64,000 nt of DNA from Alteromonas sp. a30 (lineage in GTDB: Bacteria > Pseudomonadota > Gammaproteobacteria > Enterobacterales > Alteromonadaceae): NCBI RefSeq assembly GCF_026788005.1, contig NZ_JABEPE010000006.1:1-64000 (forward strand), given 5' to 3'. A program made the translations under genes and the position numbers. Under the pieces are notes generated by a model that had not been told where the DNA came from, ran no database searches, and saw only the letters and a list, made by a program, of their open reading frames with translations. Positions 38,231-46,164 of this stretch are shown in pieces (positions within the stretch are counted from its first letter, which is position 1; the number at the start of each line of letters is the position of its first letter).

Positions 38231-38856
38231 CGCAACTCCGAAGCCACTTGCAATTCAGATTGAACGGAAAGCTCCGATAACTCAGAGCTAATAACAAAGT
38301 TAAGTCGATCATCTTCATTACGATACAAACGCGCTCCTGCGAAGCTTCTACCAGAAAAGTAATCCGATTCTTTCAGTTTATTCACCCATTTTGGAACGTT
38401 TGCAGAGTCTAATGCAGCCCCTTCCATCTTCACCTTATCTTCATTAACAACAATCCGAGTTAACCAAACATCACGTACATGTGTATTGGATAAGTCTTTC
38501 ATTAGTAAAGAAAACCCTTGGTTCTTTAGCCTTTCTCGGCCTTGAAGTTCCGTTAGCAACCAATACTTATCATGTTCTTCTTTTTGTAGCTCTTGGACTC
38601 GCTCGAGAAGCTTCGGATCTTGCTTCCTATTTTCCCTTGCCTGTATGAGTGTTTGATGCATCTTTGTTTTGGCTTTGTATTCTTGCTGAGTCGCTAGTGT
38701 ACTAAGCTGTGCCGCATCGTACTCCTTTTGATAGTACACATTAGCCACAACCATTCCACCTAACAACAGCCCCCAAAGGGTAAAAACAAAATTAAGTGTA
38801 AAAAGGTCCAGCTTAGGCTTTAACTCTTCGGGAAACAGATTGACACGATACTTCAT
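38227..38856 (-). CDS. mshI2: MSHA alignment protein, PilN-like (MshI2)
   Basis: The 209-residue product opens MKYRVNLFPEELKPKLDLFT, the PilN-type short peptide that docks on the PilM-like partner. It continues with a membrane helix (about 25-45), a coiled coil (45-105) and a small periplasmic domain. It is the PilN counterpart in the MSHA machine. It begins 2 bp after mshI and overlaps mshJ by 4 bp. Confidence 0.85.
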   Translation of the reverse strand: MKYRVNLFPEELKPKLDLFTLNFVFTLWGLLLGGMVVANVYYQKEYDAAQLSTLATQQEYKAKTKMHQTLIQARENRKQDPKLLERVQELQKEEHDKYWLLTELQGRERLKNQGFSLLMKDLSNTHVRDVWLTRIVVNEDKVKMEGAALDSANVPKWVNKLKESDYFSGRSFAGARLYRNEDDRLNFVISSELSELSVQSELQVASELR

Positions 38857-38858
38857 GT

Positions 38859-39824
38859 TTAAGCCCCCTCTTCGATTTTCTCGCCAGCCACCTTTTTATC
38901 GGAAACATCCACACTATCCATCAATGCCGCCCCTAATACCGCGCATGAAGCAGACTCGATATTTACGTCTAGTGCCATTGGCACATCAAGCTGGATTTGC
39001 CCCACCTCCATCAACATGGAAGTTTTAATTAATTCAACCACGGTATCGGTATAAGGCGTATCTAAATGCACTAATATACGCTTTACACCACCTTGCCTTA
39101 ACTGGCTTTCAAAGAAGTCCATGGAACGCTGAATTTCAATACTTAAGTTATCAATCACGCCCATCTTTAATTCAGGTTCAGAAAATGACGATAAACTTTC
39201 ATAGCCGCGAAACGAGCGATTAAAATATAATTTTCCTTCTTTGATTATATTGAGCGATATTTCTGCTCCCGATTTTTGCATTAGTGCAATAACGGCATCA
39301 TTACTTTTTGGCAGCAAATCACAAATAGCGAGCTCTTCAATTGTCACCGCTTTAACAAACAGCCCAATTTTAATTAATTGCCCGCAAACTTCATTAATTT
39401 CTTCTTTTTTGATAGCAGCAACATTGACCTTATTTGCTCCTAACGTTTGAGCGGGCAAATCAAAATAGTCTACTTGCATTTCTTCTTGTGCTGATAATAG
39501 CTCTTGCACAGACCACTTAAGGGCCTGAGCTAACTCAGAATCATCAACAGGAGGCCGGTCTACCTGCATAACTTGATATTTTCGCGAAGCGAACACTACC
39601 GTGCATTTGGTATTAGCTAATTCATGATCAGCAACGTACTTTTTTAACAGTTTTGGCCAATTATTAATTGGAAAGGTTTCATACAAAACCCAAGTTAATT
39701 CGTTATCAACAAGTTTTAAAACAGCTAGGGATATTTCATTTATATCCACCTCCAAACCGACTGAAACATATTCAGAAGTTTTTCTTGTAAGGTATCCTAA
39801 AAGATTTCGCCAACCTATTCGCAT
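38859..39824 (-). CDS. mshI: MSHA alignment protein MshI (PilM-like, actin fold)
   Basis: A cytoplasmic 321-residue PilM-like protein. The N-terminal SVGLEVDINEISLAVLKL and the VDYFDLPAQ, VAAIKKEEI region fit MshI/PilM with the degenerate phosphate loops usual in MshI. It recruits the PilN-like MshI2 at the inner membrane. It is the first gene of the MSHA transcript here; mshH (csrD), which precedes mshI in Vibrio, is absent. Confidence 0.88.
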   Translation of the reverse strand: MRIGWRNLLGYLTRKTSEYVSVGLEVDINEISLAVLKLVDNELTWVLYETFPINNWPKLLKKYVADHELANTKCTVVFASRKYQVMQVDRPPVDDSELAQALKWSVQELLSAQEEMQVDYFDLPAQTLGANKVNVAAIKKEEINEVCGQLIKIGLFVKAVTIEELAICDLLPKSNDAVIALMQKSGAEISLNIIKEGKLYFNRSFRGYESLSSFSEPELKMGVIDNLSIEIQRSMDFFESQLRQGGVKRILVHLDTPYTDTVVELIKTSMLMEVGQIQLDVPMALDVNIESASCAVLGAALMDSVDVSDKKVAGEKIEEGA

Positions 39825-39889
39825 TTAAAACCGTTTTATTGAAAATTTCCTGTATTACATCAAACAACAGCAAAAAGTACCAGCTACCA

Positions 39890-39905
39890 ATTAGTCTATA
39901 CTAAT
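39890..39905. repeat. Palindrome between mshI and the DUF4442 gene
   Basis: ATTAGT-CTAT-ACTAAT, 6-bp arms with a 4-base centre, sits in the 207-bp divergent gap in front of the MSHA operon. It could be an operator; no binding protein can be named. A TATACT on the plus strand overlaps it. Confidence 0.3.
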
Positions 39906-40031
39906 AGTAAATACATTGGGTTGCCTTAAAACAGGCGTTTTATTTTTACACTTAATTTGTCTCACGACTACTATTGTTCAGTTTGTATACTTGATAAAGT
40001 TACGCCTACTCATCTGACCAGATACAAACCC

Positions 40032-40484
40032 ATGCAATTATCACCTAAATATTTCGCTACTTTTATGAACTTTTACCCTCCTTATATAGGGGCAGGCATT
40101 AAAATTAATTATATCTCTGATGATTGGCGAGAAATGAAAGTCAGCATGAAAGTGAGATGGTACAACCGCAACTTTTTTGGCACCCATTTCGGTGGAAGCC
40201 TTTATTCAATGGTCGATCCGCATATAGTTTTATTGTTATCTCAACTATTAGGTCGAGACTATGTCATTTGGGATAAAGCTGCGGATATTGATTTCATCAA
40301 AGCAACCAAAAAACCTGTTCATGCTATTTTCACGATTACTGATTCACAAATAGAAGACATCAAATCCAATACTGCCGACGGCAATAAATACCTTCCCCAG
40401 TATGAAGTCGATATCATTGATGAAAATAGAAACTTAATCGCCCGCGTCAATAAAACCATTTATGTTAGGCGAAAAAAGTCCTAG
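40032..40484 (+). CDS. DUF4442 hotdog-fold protein, putative thioesterase
   Basis: The 150-residue product from ATG 40032 matches the DUF4442 family of hotdog-fold proteins related to YiiD-type thioesterases. Family marks include MKVRWYNRNFFGTHFGGSLYS (with the HFGGSL helix start) and a C-terminal NLIARVNKTIYVRRK. An in-frame TTG at 39957 would add 25 residues unlike the family. Substrate unknown; acyl-CoA or acyl-ACP is inferred from the fold. It is divergent from mshI and followed by a bidirectional terminator. Confidence 0.8.
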   Translation: MQLSPKYFATFMNFYPPYIGAGIKINYISDDWREMKVSMKVRWYNRNFFGTHFGGSLYSMVDPHIVLLLSQLLGRDYVIWDKAADIDFIKATKKPVHAIFTITDSQIEDIKSNTADGNKYLPQYEVDIIDENRNLIARVNKTIYVRRKKS

Positions 40485-40491
40485 ATACAGA

Positions 40492-40521
40492 AAAGCCCAG
40501 CAAATGCTGGGCTTTATTTTT
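40492..40521. terminator. Bidirectional terminator between DUF4442 gene and subtilase
   Basis: An 11-base inverted repeat (AAAGCCCAGCA / TGCTGGGCTTT) with a tight loop has TTTATTTTT on its plus-strand side and TTTTC on its minus-strand side. It lies between two convergent genes and can serve both. Confidence 0.85.
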
Positions 40522-40555
40522 ACACAGGGATTTAACACTGAGTAACAATCATGAC

Positions 40556-42160
40556 TTAGTCGTAGCTGAAGTCTAATGTTACGCCGCTGTATGTGCTAAA
40601 TGCGTGAATACCGATGTGCCACAAACCACCTGGGTTTGTGAATGAACAAGTTTCATTGTTACCTGCAACGTATGGACGGCAATCCCAAGAACTTAAAGTA
40701 GGTTGCGAACCTAATCTCATGTAAAGGTCAGCATCACCTGAACCACCAGAGATTGAAATAGACATGTTAGCCGCACCTGCTGGTACGTCGAACGTGTAGC
40801 GATCCCAGTTGTTACGAGTACCAGATAAGTTAGTTAACTGACCAGATACTGGGTCAACATCACCGCCAGTACCACCACCGTTACCTGCATTAGGGTCACC
40901 CGCACAACCAAATTGGTTCAAGTAAGCGTTAGCATCTGCAACTTGTACGATACCGTGACCGTAGAAGTTATCACGACCAGAAGCACCGCGATCTTGAGCA
41001 GTATCTCTTAACGCTTTACGGATTTGTTCGTTAGAACAAGATTGGTGGAAAGACCATACCAATGCCGCTGCACCAGAAACGTGAGGAGTCGCCATTGAAG
41101 TACCGCTGATAGTGTTGTAACCACCGTTGTTCCAAGTAGACTCTACAGCAACACCTGGACCCGCGATTTCAACTTGGTTGTTGAATTGCGAGAAAGAAGC
41201 AACGTTTCTTGAAGAATCAACCGCTGCAACTGACATTACTGCATCGTAAGATGCTGGGTAAGAGAAAGAGCTGTTACCTGCGTTACCAGCAGCAGCAACT
41301 AACATTACGCCACGGTCAACTAGGCCTTGTACGGCATTTGCTTCAGCACTAGAAGAACCTGAACCACCTAAAGACATGCTAACTACGTTTGCGCCAGCGT
41401 CTTCACACTGCAACATAGCTTCGATTAAGTCAGAAGATGAAGTGAAGTTACCTTGGTCGTTAAAGATCTTAACGATGTGAAGGTCAACACCTGGGTAAAC
41501 ACCAACAACACCAGTACCGTTATCTAACGCAGAAACTGTACCCGCTACGTGAGTACCGTGACCGTTACCGTCGTTGTTCCAAACACCAACGTTACCATTC
41601 TCGTTACCTGTTACGTGAGGTGCACCAGAAAGGTCTTCGTGATTGATTGTGTAACCTGTATCGATAACACACACTTTACGTGCTGTAGTGTTAGATTGAG
41701 TAAGCTGGTCAGCTTGCACCATTGGGATACCAAACGGTGTGCTTTGCATCATCAAGTAACGACGAGGATCGTCAGACACAGCTTCAACATTGCTGTTGTT
41801 AAGAAGATCGTTGTATTGCTTCTTAGTTAAGTTAGCAACTGTCATGCGAAGTTTTGAGATAGACTTGATGTATTTACCACCAACTGCAGCAATTGCTGCT
41901 TCTGCCATCTTCGCGTCTAATACGCCGTCTTTAACCATCGCAACGCCTGCGCCGTTGCGGCTAGTTGTAGATAAAGTCGCATCATCTTTAAAAGTGATGA
42001 TGTAACGACCTGTGCTGTCTTTATCCTTCAAAGATGCCGACGCTAACTTAAGGCTTTGATCAAAACCACCAGCTACTTGCTGAGGAGCCGCAGCCATTAC
42101 GCTGGTTGCAACTAAAGTTAGAGCAGATACACCCAATCCTACTTGTTTGAAATTCATCAT
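40556..42160 (-). CDS. Secreted subtilisin-like serine protease (S8) with PPC domain
   Basis: A 534-residue extracellular protease. It has a signal peptide (cleavage near VMA-AAP) and an I9 inhibitor propeptide (about 50-135, YIITFKDDA to VEAVSDD). The S8 catalytic domain (about 142-415) has Asp167 (VCVIDTGY), His201 (NGHGTHVAGT), oxyanion Asn293 and Ser355 (GTSMATPHVSGAA). After a Gly/Asn-rich linker comes a pre-peptidase C-terminal (PPC) domain (about 435-534, GDADLYMRLG). Resembles alteromonad alkaline serine proteases that are self-processed and released through the type II pathway. It stands alone, with AT-rich upstream DNA and a palindrome 50 bp before the ATG. Confidence 0.93.
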   Translation of the reverse strand: MMNFKQVGLGVSALTLVATSVMAAAPQQVAGGFDQSLKLASASLKDKDSTGRYIITFKDDATLSTTSRNGAGVAMVKDGVLDAKMAEAAIAAVGGKYIKSISKLRMTVANLTKKQYNDLLNNSNVEAVSDDPRRYLMMQSTPFGIPMVQADQLTQSNTTARKVCVIDTGYTINHEDLSGAPHVTGNENGNVGVWNNDGNGHGTHVAGTVSALDNGTGVVGVYPGVDLHIVKIFNDQGNFTSSSDLIEAMLQCEDAGANVVSMSLGGSGSSSAEANAVQGLVDRGVMLVAAAGNAGNSSFSYPASYDAVMSVAAVDSSRNVASFSQFNNQVEIAGPGVAVESTWNNGGYNTISGTSMATPHVSGAAALVWSFHQSCSNEQIRKALRDTAQDRGASGRDNFYGHGIVQVADANAYLNQFGCAGDPNAGNGGGTGGDVDPVSGQLTNLSGTRNNWDRYTFDVPAGAANMSISISGGSGDADLYMRLGSQPTLSSWDCRPYVAGNNETCSFTNPGGLWHIGIHAFSTYSGVTLDFSYD

Positions 42161-42210
42161 TATTTAAGTCCTCGTTTTTGTTTGGACATTTATTTGTAAT
42201 ATTGGAAATG

Positions 42211-42228
42211 AGGTAATATTTATTACCT
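42211..42228. repeat. Palindrome upstream of the subtilase
   Basis: AGGTAATA-TT-TATTACCT has perfect 8-bp arms and lies 50 bp upstream of the subtilase start. It could be an operator or a 5'-leader hairpin. Confidence 0.4.
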
Positions 42229-42674
42229 GCCTTTCTATTAAGATACAAATTGGATAATTAAGCAACCAAAAGCTTGGAATTATTTTTAATAAATGCCAAA
42301 AACATAATTAATACAATGTTTTATAAGGATTTATTTTCAAACCAAGAGGTTATCCAGCCCTGCACCCGAAAATAGAAAAACAATAAAATTCACTTATCTA
42401 TACATCTTTCACAAATGAACTTTGGGTCAATTTAAACACATCTTAAAGGTGTTTGAAAAACAACCACAATAGCTTGCTAAATAGGGGTTTATCACATTCC
42501 ACCCACACTATATAACCGGCAAAACGGTTACATATTTTCACTAATTAAGAAATTTTTTATTTGTAATGGATAAGTTATGGAAGAACACTAGATGCAAATA
42601 TTAATTTCCACTTTCTACTAACAATAATTTTCTTGCTCTGTCGTACCTATCACACCAGGCAAATCAAAATTGAT

Positions 42675-42702
42675 TTGACTTTTCATATTTTTAAAATATA
42701 CC
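42675..42702 (+). promoter_or_regulatory. Candidate promoter for the YkoF-like gene
   Basis: TTGACT (42675-42680), a 16-bp AT-rich spacer and TATACC (42697-42702) lie about 100 bp upstream of the start at 42803. They match five and four consensus bases. Confidence 0.4.
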
Positions 42703-42802
42703 TTTCTAATTTATAGTAGTGAGCAAGCATAATTTTTTGTTTAAATATCTATCAAAAGTAGAAGCAGTGTTTGTTTATCCACCCAATTTGACAGAGAGAA
42801 GT

Positions 42803-43051
42803 ATGAAAATAACGGTAGAAATGAGTCTTTATCCATTAGCAACTGAGTACCTTCCTATCATTGAGAAAACCGTAGCCCGCTTAAATGCCGAATCCGACGT
42901 AACGGTTGTCACTAATGCGATGAGCACACAAATTAGTGGAGACTTCGAAAAAGTCACCGCTCTTATCAACAGAGAAGTGAAAGCAACCTTCGAAAGCACA
43001 GGTAAAGCCGTATTTGTTTGTAAATACTTAAATGGTGAACTAAACCTTTAA
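42803..43051 (+). CDS. Small YkoF / MTH1187-like thiamine-binding fold protein
   Basis: The 82-residue product starts MKITVEMSLYPLATEYLPII, preceded by AGAGAGAAGT. It matches the small ferredoxin-like domain of YkoF/MTH1187 proteins, which bind thiamine or hydroxymethylpyrimidine and usually form dimers. A GTG at 42719 in the same frame would add 28 residues with no family match. There is no thiamine transporter gene nearby, so the ligand is unproven. It is followed after 60 bp by another small gene on the same strand. Confidence 0.7.
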   Translation: MKITVEMSLYPLATEYLPIIEKTVARLNAESDVTVVTNAMSTQISGDFEKVTALINREVKATFESTGKAVFVCKYLNGELNL

Positions 43052-43111
43052 CACCTGTTTAATTTATTACCGAGCAAATCAGTTTCGGCATCACACTGAT
43101 TAGGCAAAAAA

Positions 43112-43342
43112 ATGAGCTATAAAGTTTCTGAAGAAATCCACGATAACAAGGGTAATAGAGATATTGTGGAGTGCATCATGGAACCAACATTAATGCCTAT
43201 ATTGGGTACAGATAGTGCCAAAAGTGTCGTCGATGAAATAGTCGCAGCTTCTGGGCTATCCAATATGACGGATGTCGAATTCATTTTATCGCAACGCTTC
43301 GATGTTCCCGAAGAAATCATCAAGAAACTCATCGCTAGCTAA
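43112..43342 (+). CDS. Small hypothetical protein
   Basis: A 76-residue acidic protein that I do not recognise. The ATG at 43112 has a weak ribosome-binding site. ATG 43178 has GTGGAG upstream and would give 54 residues starting MEPTLMPILGTDSAKSVVDE, so it may be the true start. The C-terminal half looks helical (TDVEFILSQRFDVPEEIIKK). It lies between the YkoF-like gene and the DUF3830 gene on the same strand, and a 12-bp inverted repeat follows it. Confidence 0.5.
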   Translation: MSYKVSEEIHDNKGNRDIVECIMEPTLMPILGTDSAKSVVDEIVAASGLSNMTDVEFILSQRFDVPEEIIKKLIAS

Positions 43343-43365
43343 ATTGCGCTTATCCCGCTAAAACA

Positions 43366-43403
43366 GTCATCCATAGAATCGAACCAAGCACTCTATGGAT
43401 GAC
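43366..43403. repeat. 12-bp perfect inverted repeat after the small hypothetical gene
   Basis: GTCATCCATAGA and TCTATGGATGAC flank a 14-base loop, 23 bp past the stop at 43342. No T-run follows on either strand, so it is a stable RNA hairpin or operator rather than a typical intrinsic terminator. Confidence 0.55.
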
Positions 43404-43593
43404 AAGGTTGCTTTAACGCTACTATCTCAAGCAAACAACGCCTCCTTTTTCTGTTTCCCCGCAAACAATCCATTACTAAAAACCTATCAATTATGATACA
43501 AATCTACCCTAATTAACTTTGGTGCTGCCATTGGCTTAAGTTTATGTATCCATTCTGTTTGTTGGCTTGGCAGCGATATATAAGGAGAAAAAG

Positions 43594-43998
43594 ATGATCA
43601 TCGAAATAGACGGTCACAAGTTTGATGCGGTGTTTGAAGATAAACTTTCCCCAGAAAGTTGCGAAGCCTTTAAAAAAGCCATGCCATTTGAAAGCCAAGT
43701 GGTTCACGTTCGCTGGAGTGGAGAGGGCATGTGGATCCCGCTAGGCGATAGAGATTTTGGTGTGGGTTACGAAGATGCAACGTGCTACCCAGTCCCCGGG
43801 CAAATTCTGTTGTATCCAAAAGGGCAAAGTGAAACAGAAATTATTATCGCTTATGGTTGTGTGCATTTTGCATCCAAAGCTGGGGCACTCGCTGGCAACC
43901 ATTTCGCGACAATCACTTCAGACTTAGATAAGCTTGCAGAAATTGGCCGTTCCACCATGTGGGAAGGTGCGAAAAGCATCAAATTTATCGCAGATTAA
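43594..43998 (+). CDS. DUF3830 cyclophilin-like protein
   Basis: Starting at ATG 43594, with AAGGAGA in front, the product is 134 residues. The sequence MIIEIDGHKFDAVFEDKLSP, VRWSGEGMWIPLGD and HFASKAGALAGNHFATI fits the DUF3830 family, which has a cyclophilin-like barrel. Such genes often accompany amidase or hydrolase genes, but none is adjacent here except an ATP-grasp gene 88 bp downstream. Biochemical role unknown. Confidence 0.75.
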   Translation: MIIEIDGHKFDAVFEDKLSPESCEAFKKAMPFESQVVHVRWSGEGMWIPLGDRDFGVGYEDATCYPVPGQILLYPKGQSETEIIIAYGCVHFASKAGALAGNHFATITSDLDKLAEIGRSTMWEGAKSIKFIAD

Positions 43999-44086
43999 CG
44001 TTGCTTAGGGCTGCCACCTCCACATAAACCTGTATCTTCTCGGCAGCCTTTACCCCCTCCACCAACCAATCTACCAATAAATATTC

Positions 44087-44920
44087 ATGGAAAAACAAAT
44101 CTCAGCCCTAACCCAAGCGTGCGAACAACTTAAACTCGACTATCGTTTTATCGATAAAGAACAAAACGTCGTACAAGTTGCCATGCCGTGGGGGTACGAA
44201 TACTTCCAAATTGGCCGTACGCCTTTTAACAAAGAGGTGGTTTGGGGACTTTTGCGGGACAAAAAGCACAGCTATGACCTATTCCATGATTGTGTAACGA
44301 TGCCACAGACACTGGCTTTCCTTGATCCTAGCGTCCCAGAGGAATACCGCAACTATAGTCAGTTCGATAGTATAGATGCCATCACCCGTAATATAGAGAG
44401 TACATTAGACTTCCCTGTTGTTATTAAACCCAATGCAGGGGCGCTTGGGATGGGCGTGTATTTATGCCAACACGCATCCGAAGTCGAACAAGCACTTACC
44501 CATATCTTTAACAAACAGTCCCAACATTATGATTATGTTGCCCTTGCTCAAACATTCGTCCCAACCCAAAGGGAATACCGACTAGTATGTGCATTCGGGG
44601 AACCTGTTTTGCTCTATCAGCGAGGCAATATAATAGGTTTCAATGCCCAGTATTGGCATAAGGGGGAAAAGGCGGTCCATATTGAAAACGCAACCCTCAT
44701 GCAGCGTCTCACAGAATTTGTTCGCCCTATTTATCAGAAATTGGAAATAGGCTTTGTCGGCTTCGATATTATCGAAAGTGATGACAACACTCTTTATCTT
44801 ATCGAACTTAACTCATCTCCTAAATTCAATAACTTCATTGCAGCCAATGGCAGCGAAGCAGTCATACAAATGTACGTTAAAACACTTAACTTATTTACCC
44901 AGAAAACCCCGCGTTTTTGA
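44087..44920 (+). CDS. ATP-grasp family ligase-like protein
   Basis: The 277-residue protein shows ATP-grasp features. LDFPVVIKPNAGALGMGVYL (about 109-128) holds the ATP-binding Lys and Gly-rich loop. FVPTQREYRLVCAFGEPVLL lies mid-domain, and the magnesium-binding segment FDIIESDDNTLYLIELNSSP sits near residues 225-244. Family members make amide or peptide bonds via acyl-phosphates; the nearest look is to RimK/cyanophycin-synthetase-like enzymes. Substrates cannot be stated. It follows the DUF3830 gene by 88 bp and may be co-transcribed with it. Confidence 0.8.
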   Translation: MEKQISALTQACEQLKLDYRFIDKEQNVVQVAMPWGYEYFQIGRTPFNKEVVWGLLRDKKHSYDLFHDCVTMPQTLAFLDPSVPEEYRNYSQFDSIDAITRNIESTLDFPVVIKPNAGALGMGVYLCQHASEVEQALTHIFNKQSQHYDYVALAQTFVPTQREYRLVCAFGEPVLLYQRGNIIGFNAQYWHKGEKAVHIENATLMQRLTEFVRPIYQKLEIGFVGFDIIESDDNTLYLIELNSSPKFNNFIAANGSEAVIQMYVKTLNLFTQKTPRF

Positions 44921-44956
44921 GTTCACACTATAGTTAACTGCTCAATTAAACATCAT

Positions 44957-44983
44957 TAGCTGTAATCTTCGGAAGCTATTTTT
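44957..44983 (+). terminator. Weak terminator-like hairpin after the ATP-grasp gene
   Basis: TAGCT / AGCTA with a 12-base loop is followed by TTTTT, 36 bp past the ATP-grasp stop. The stem is only five pairs, so this is tentative. Confidence 0.35.
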
Positions 44984-45154
44984 ACCCATGTCCAATTTTT
45001 TTACAATTAACAGTCGCGATCTTATGGATTGAATATTATGGTATTAGGTAAGAAGGCAAGGTTAATCATATTTAACCTATAGGGATCAGCCACATTCTTT
45101 GCTTTTGACACCCAAATAGTTATCACCATTGCCGGGCTAAATAAGAGATAACCG

Positions 45155-46111
45155 ATGTCACAATTCATTCCGTGGAATAGTCAGCCATTAGAAGACTGGA
45201 GCAAGCAATACGCTAAAGGCACCATCATCGAACTGGAGGGAAAGCAAACCCATTACCTGAAGAGGGATTGTGCAAAACAGGAGCGGCCTTATCTCCTTCT
45301 ACTTCATGGATTATGCTATGACTCCTTAATGTGGACCCCTAACGCTGATGAATTATCGAAAGACTACAATATTATTGCGTTAGACTTATGGGGGTTTGGT
45401 TATAGTACACGCGAACCACTTGATTACGGCTATCCGTTATTCGCTCAGCAAATTCACGCATTTATTAATTACCTTGGGTTAGAGCAGGTCGCCATTATGG
45501 GTCACTCAATGGGCGCAGGCGCAGCAATAGAATTCTCGACCCATCATCCCGAAAAAGTCTCCCAACTGATCCTAGTTGATGCACTTGGCTTACCCAACTC
45601 ACCCCATCTGTTTACACGGCTAATGCGCACTCCTATTTTGGGTTCAGCTTTGCTGAAAATGAACAACAATGCACTACGCAAAAAACTGATGTCTTGCCAC
45701 TTAAACCGTGGGGAAGAAATTATCAATGACAAGCTAATAACAGAGGCCACTTGGTCACAAAAAATTATGGGTTCAAACCAAGTATTATTGGATATTGAGA
45801 ACCGCCGCTTTTGCGATCAATTGAGTGATGAAATACATCACCTTGGCGATCAATCCTTTCCCGTTCTTATTATTTGGGGCAGGCAAGATAAGATTTTACC
45901 CTTTACTCGAGGCGAACATATTCATCAAGTATTAGGCACTAATTCACAACTCGAAGTCATTGATAATGCCGGACACATGGTTAACCTAGACCAAACGGAG
46001 ATTTTCAACGCAACTGTGTTGGATTTTCTGCTTAAATCGGAAAAAGAACAGAAAGACTTAGAAAGAGAACAGCAACACTTAACACCATCTGGAGAAACTG
46101 AGCAAACCTAG
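45155..46111 (+). CDS. Alpha/beta hydrolase
   Basis: A 318-residue cytosolic hydrolase of the alpha/beta fold. The oxyanion region is LLLHGLCYDSLMW, the nucleophile elbow GHSMGAG with Ser118, the acid in LIIWGRQDKILPF and the histidine in AGHMVNLDQ. The C-terminus ends in a Glu/Gln-rich charged tail. Related enzymes include esterases, haloperoxidase-like and MhpC-like hydrolases; the substrate cannot be told from sequence. It stands alone, 234 bp after the ATP-grasp gene, and is convergent with the Kelch gene. Confidence 0.88.
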   Translation: MSQFIPWNSQPLEDWSKQYAKGTIIELEGKQTHYLKRDCAKQERPYLLLLHGLCYDSLMWTPNADELSKDYNIIALDLWGFGYSTREPLDYGYPLFAQQIHAFINYLGLEQVAIMGHSMGAGAAIEFSTHHPEKVSQLILVDALGLPNSPHLFTRLMRTPILGSALLKMNNNALRKKLMSCHLNRGEEIINDKLITEATWSQKIMGSNQVLLDIENRRFCDQLSDEIHHLGDQSFPVLIIWGRQDKILPFTRGEHIHQVLGTNSQLEVIDNAGHMVNLDQTEIFNATVLDFLLKSEKEQKDLEREQQHLTPSGETEQT

Positions 46112-46138
46112 TCTGCTAACTGTCCCTTGAGGCTAGCC

Positions 46139-46164
46139 AAGCTCGGCGTTACTTCACCGAGCTT
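46139..46164. terminator. Hairpin between the hydrolase and Kelch genes
   Basis: AAGCTCGG / CCGAGCTT, 8-bp arms with a 10-base loop, overlaps the Kelch stop codon. It lacks a T-run, so termination by it is uncertain. Confidence 0.35.

Larger units (their letters stand above)
42161..42802. other. AT-rich 640-bp intergenic region
   Basis: It separates the divergent subtilase and YkoF-like genes. No coding frame with a credible start and ribosome-binding site was seen. It holds a palindrome near the subtilase and one plausible promoter near its right end, described separately. Confidence 0.6.

Noticed and set aside
42161-42802. A small gene in the 640-bp gap
   Set aside because: No frame of reasonable length with start codon and ribosome-binding site was found on either strand.
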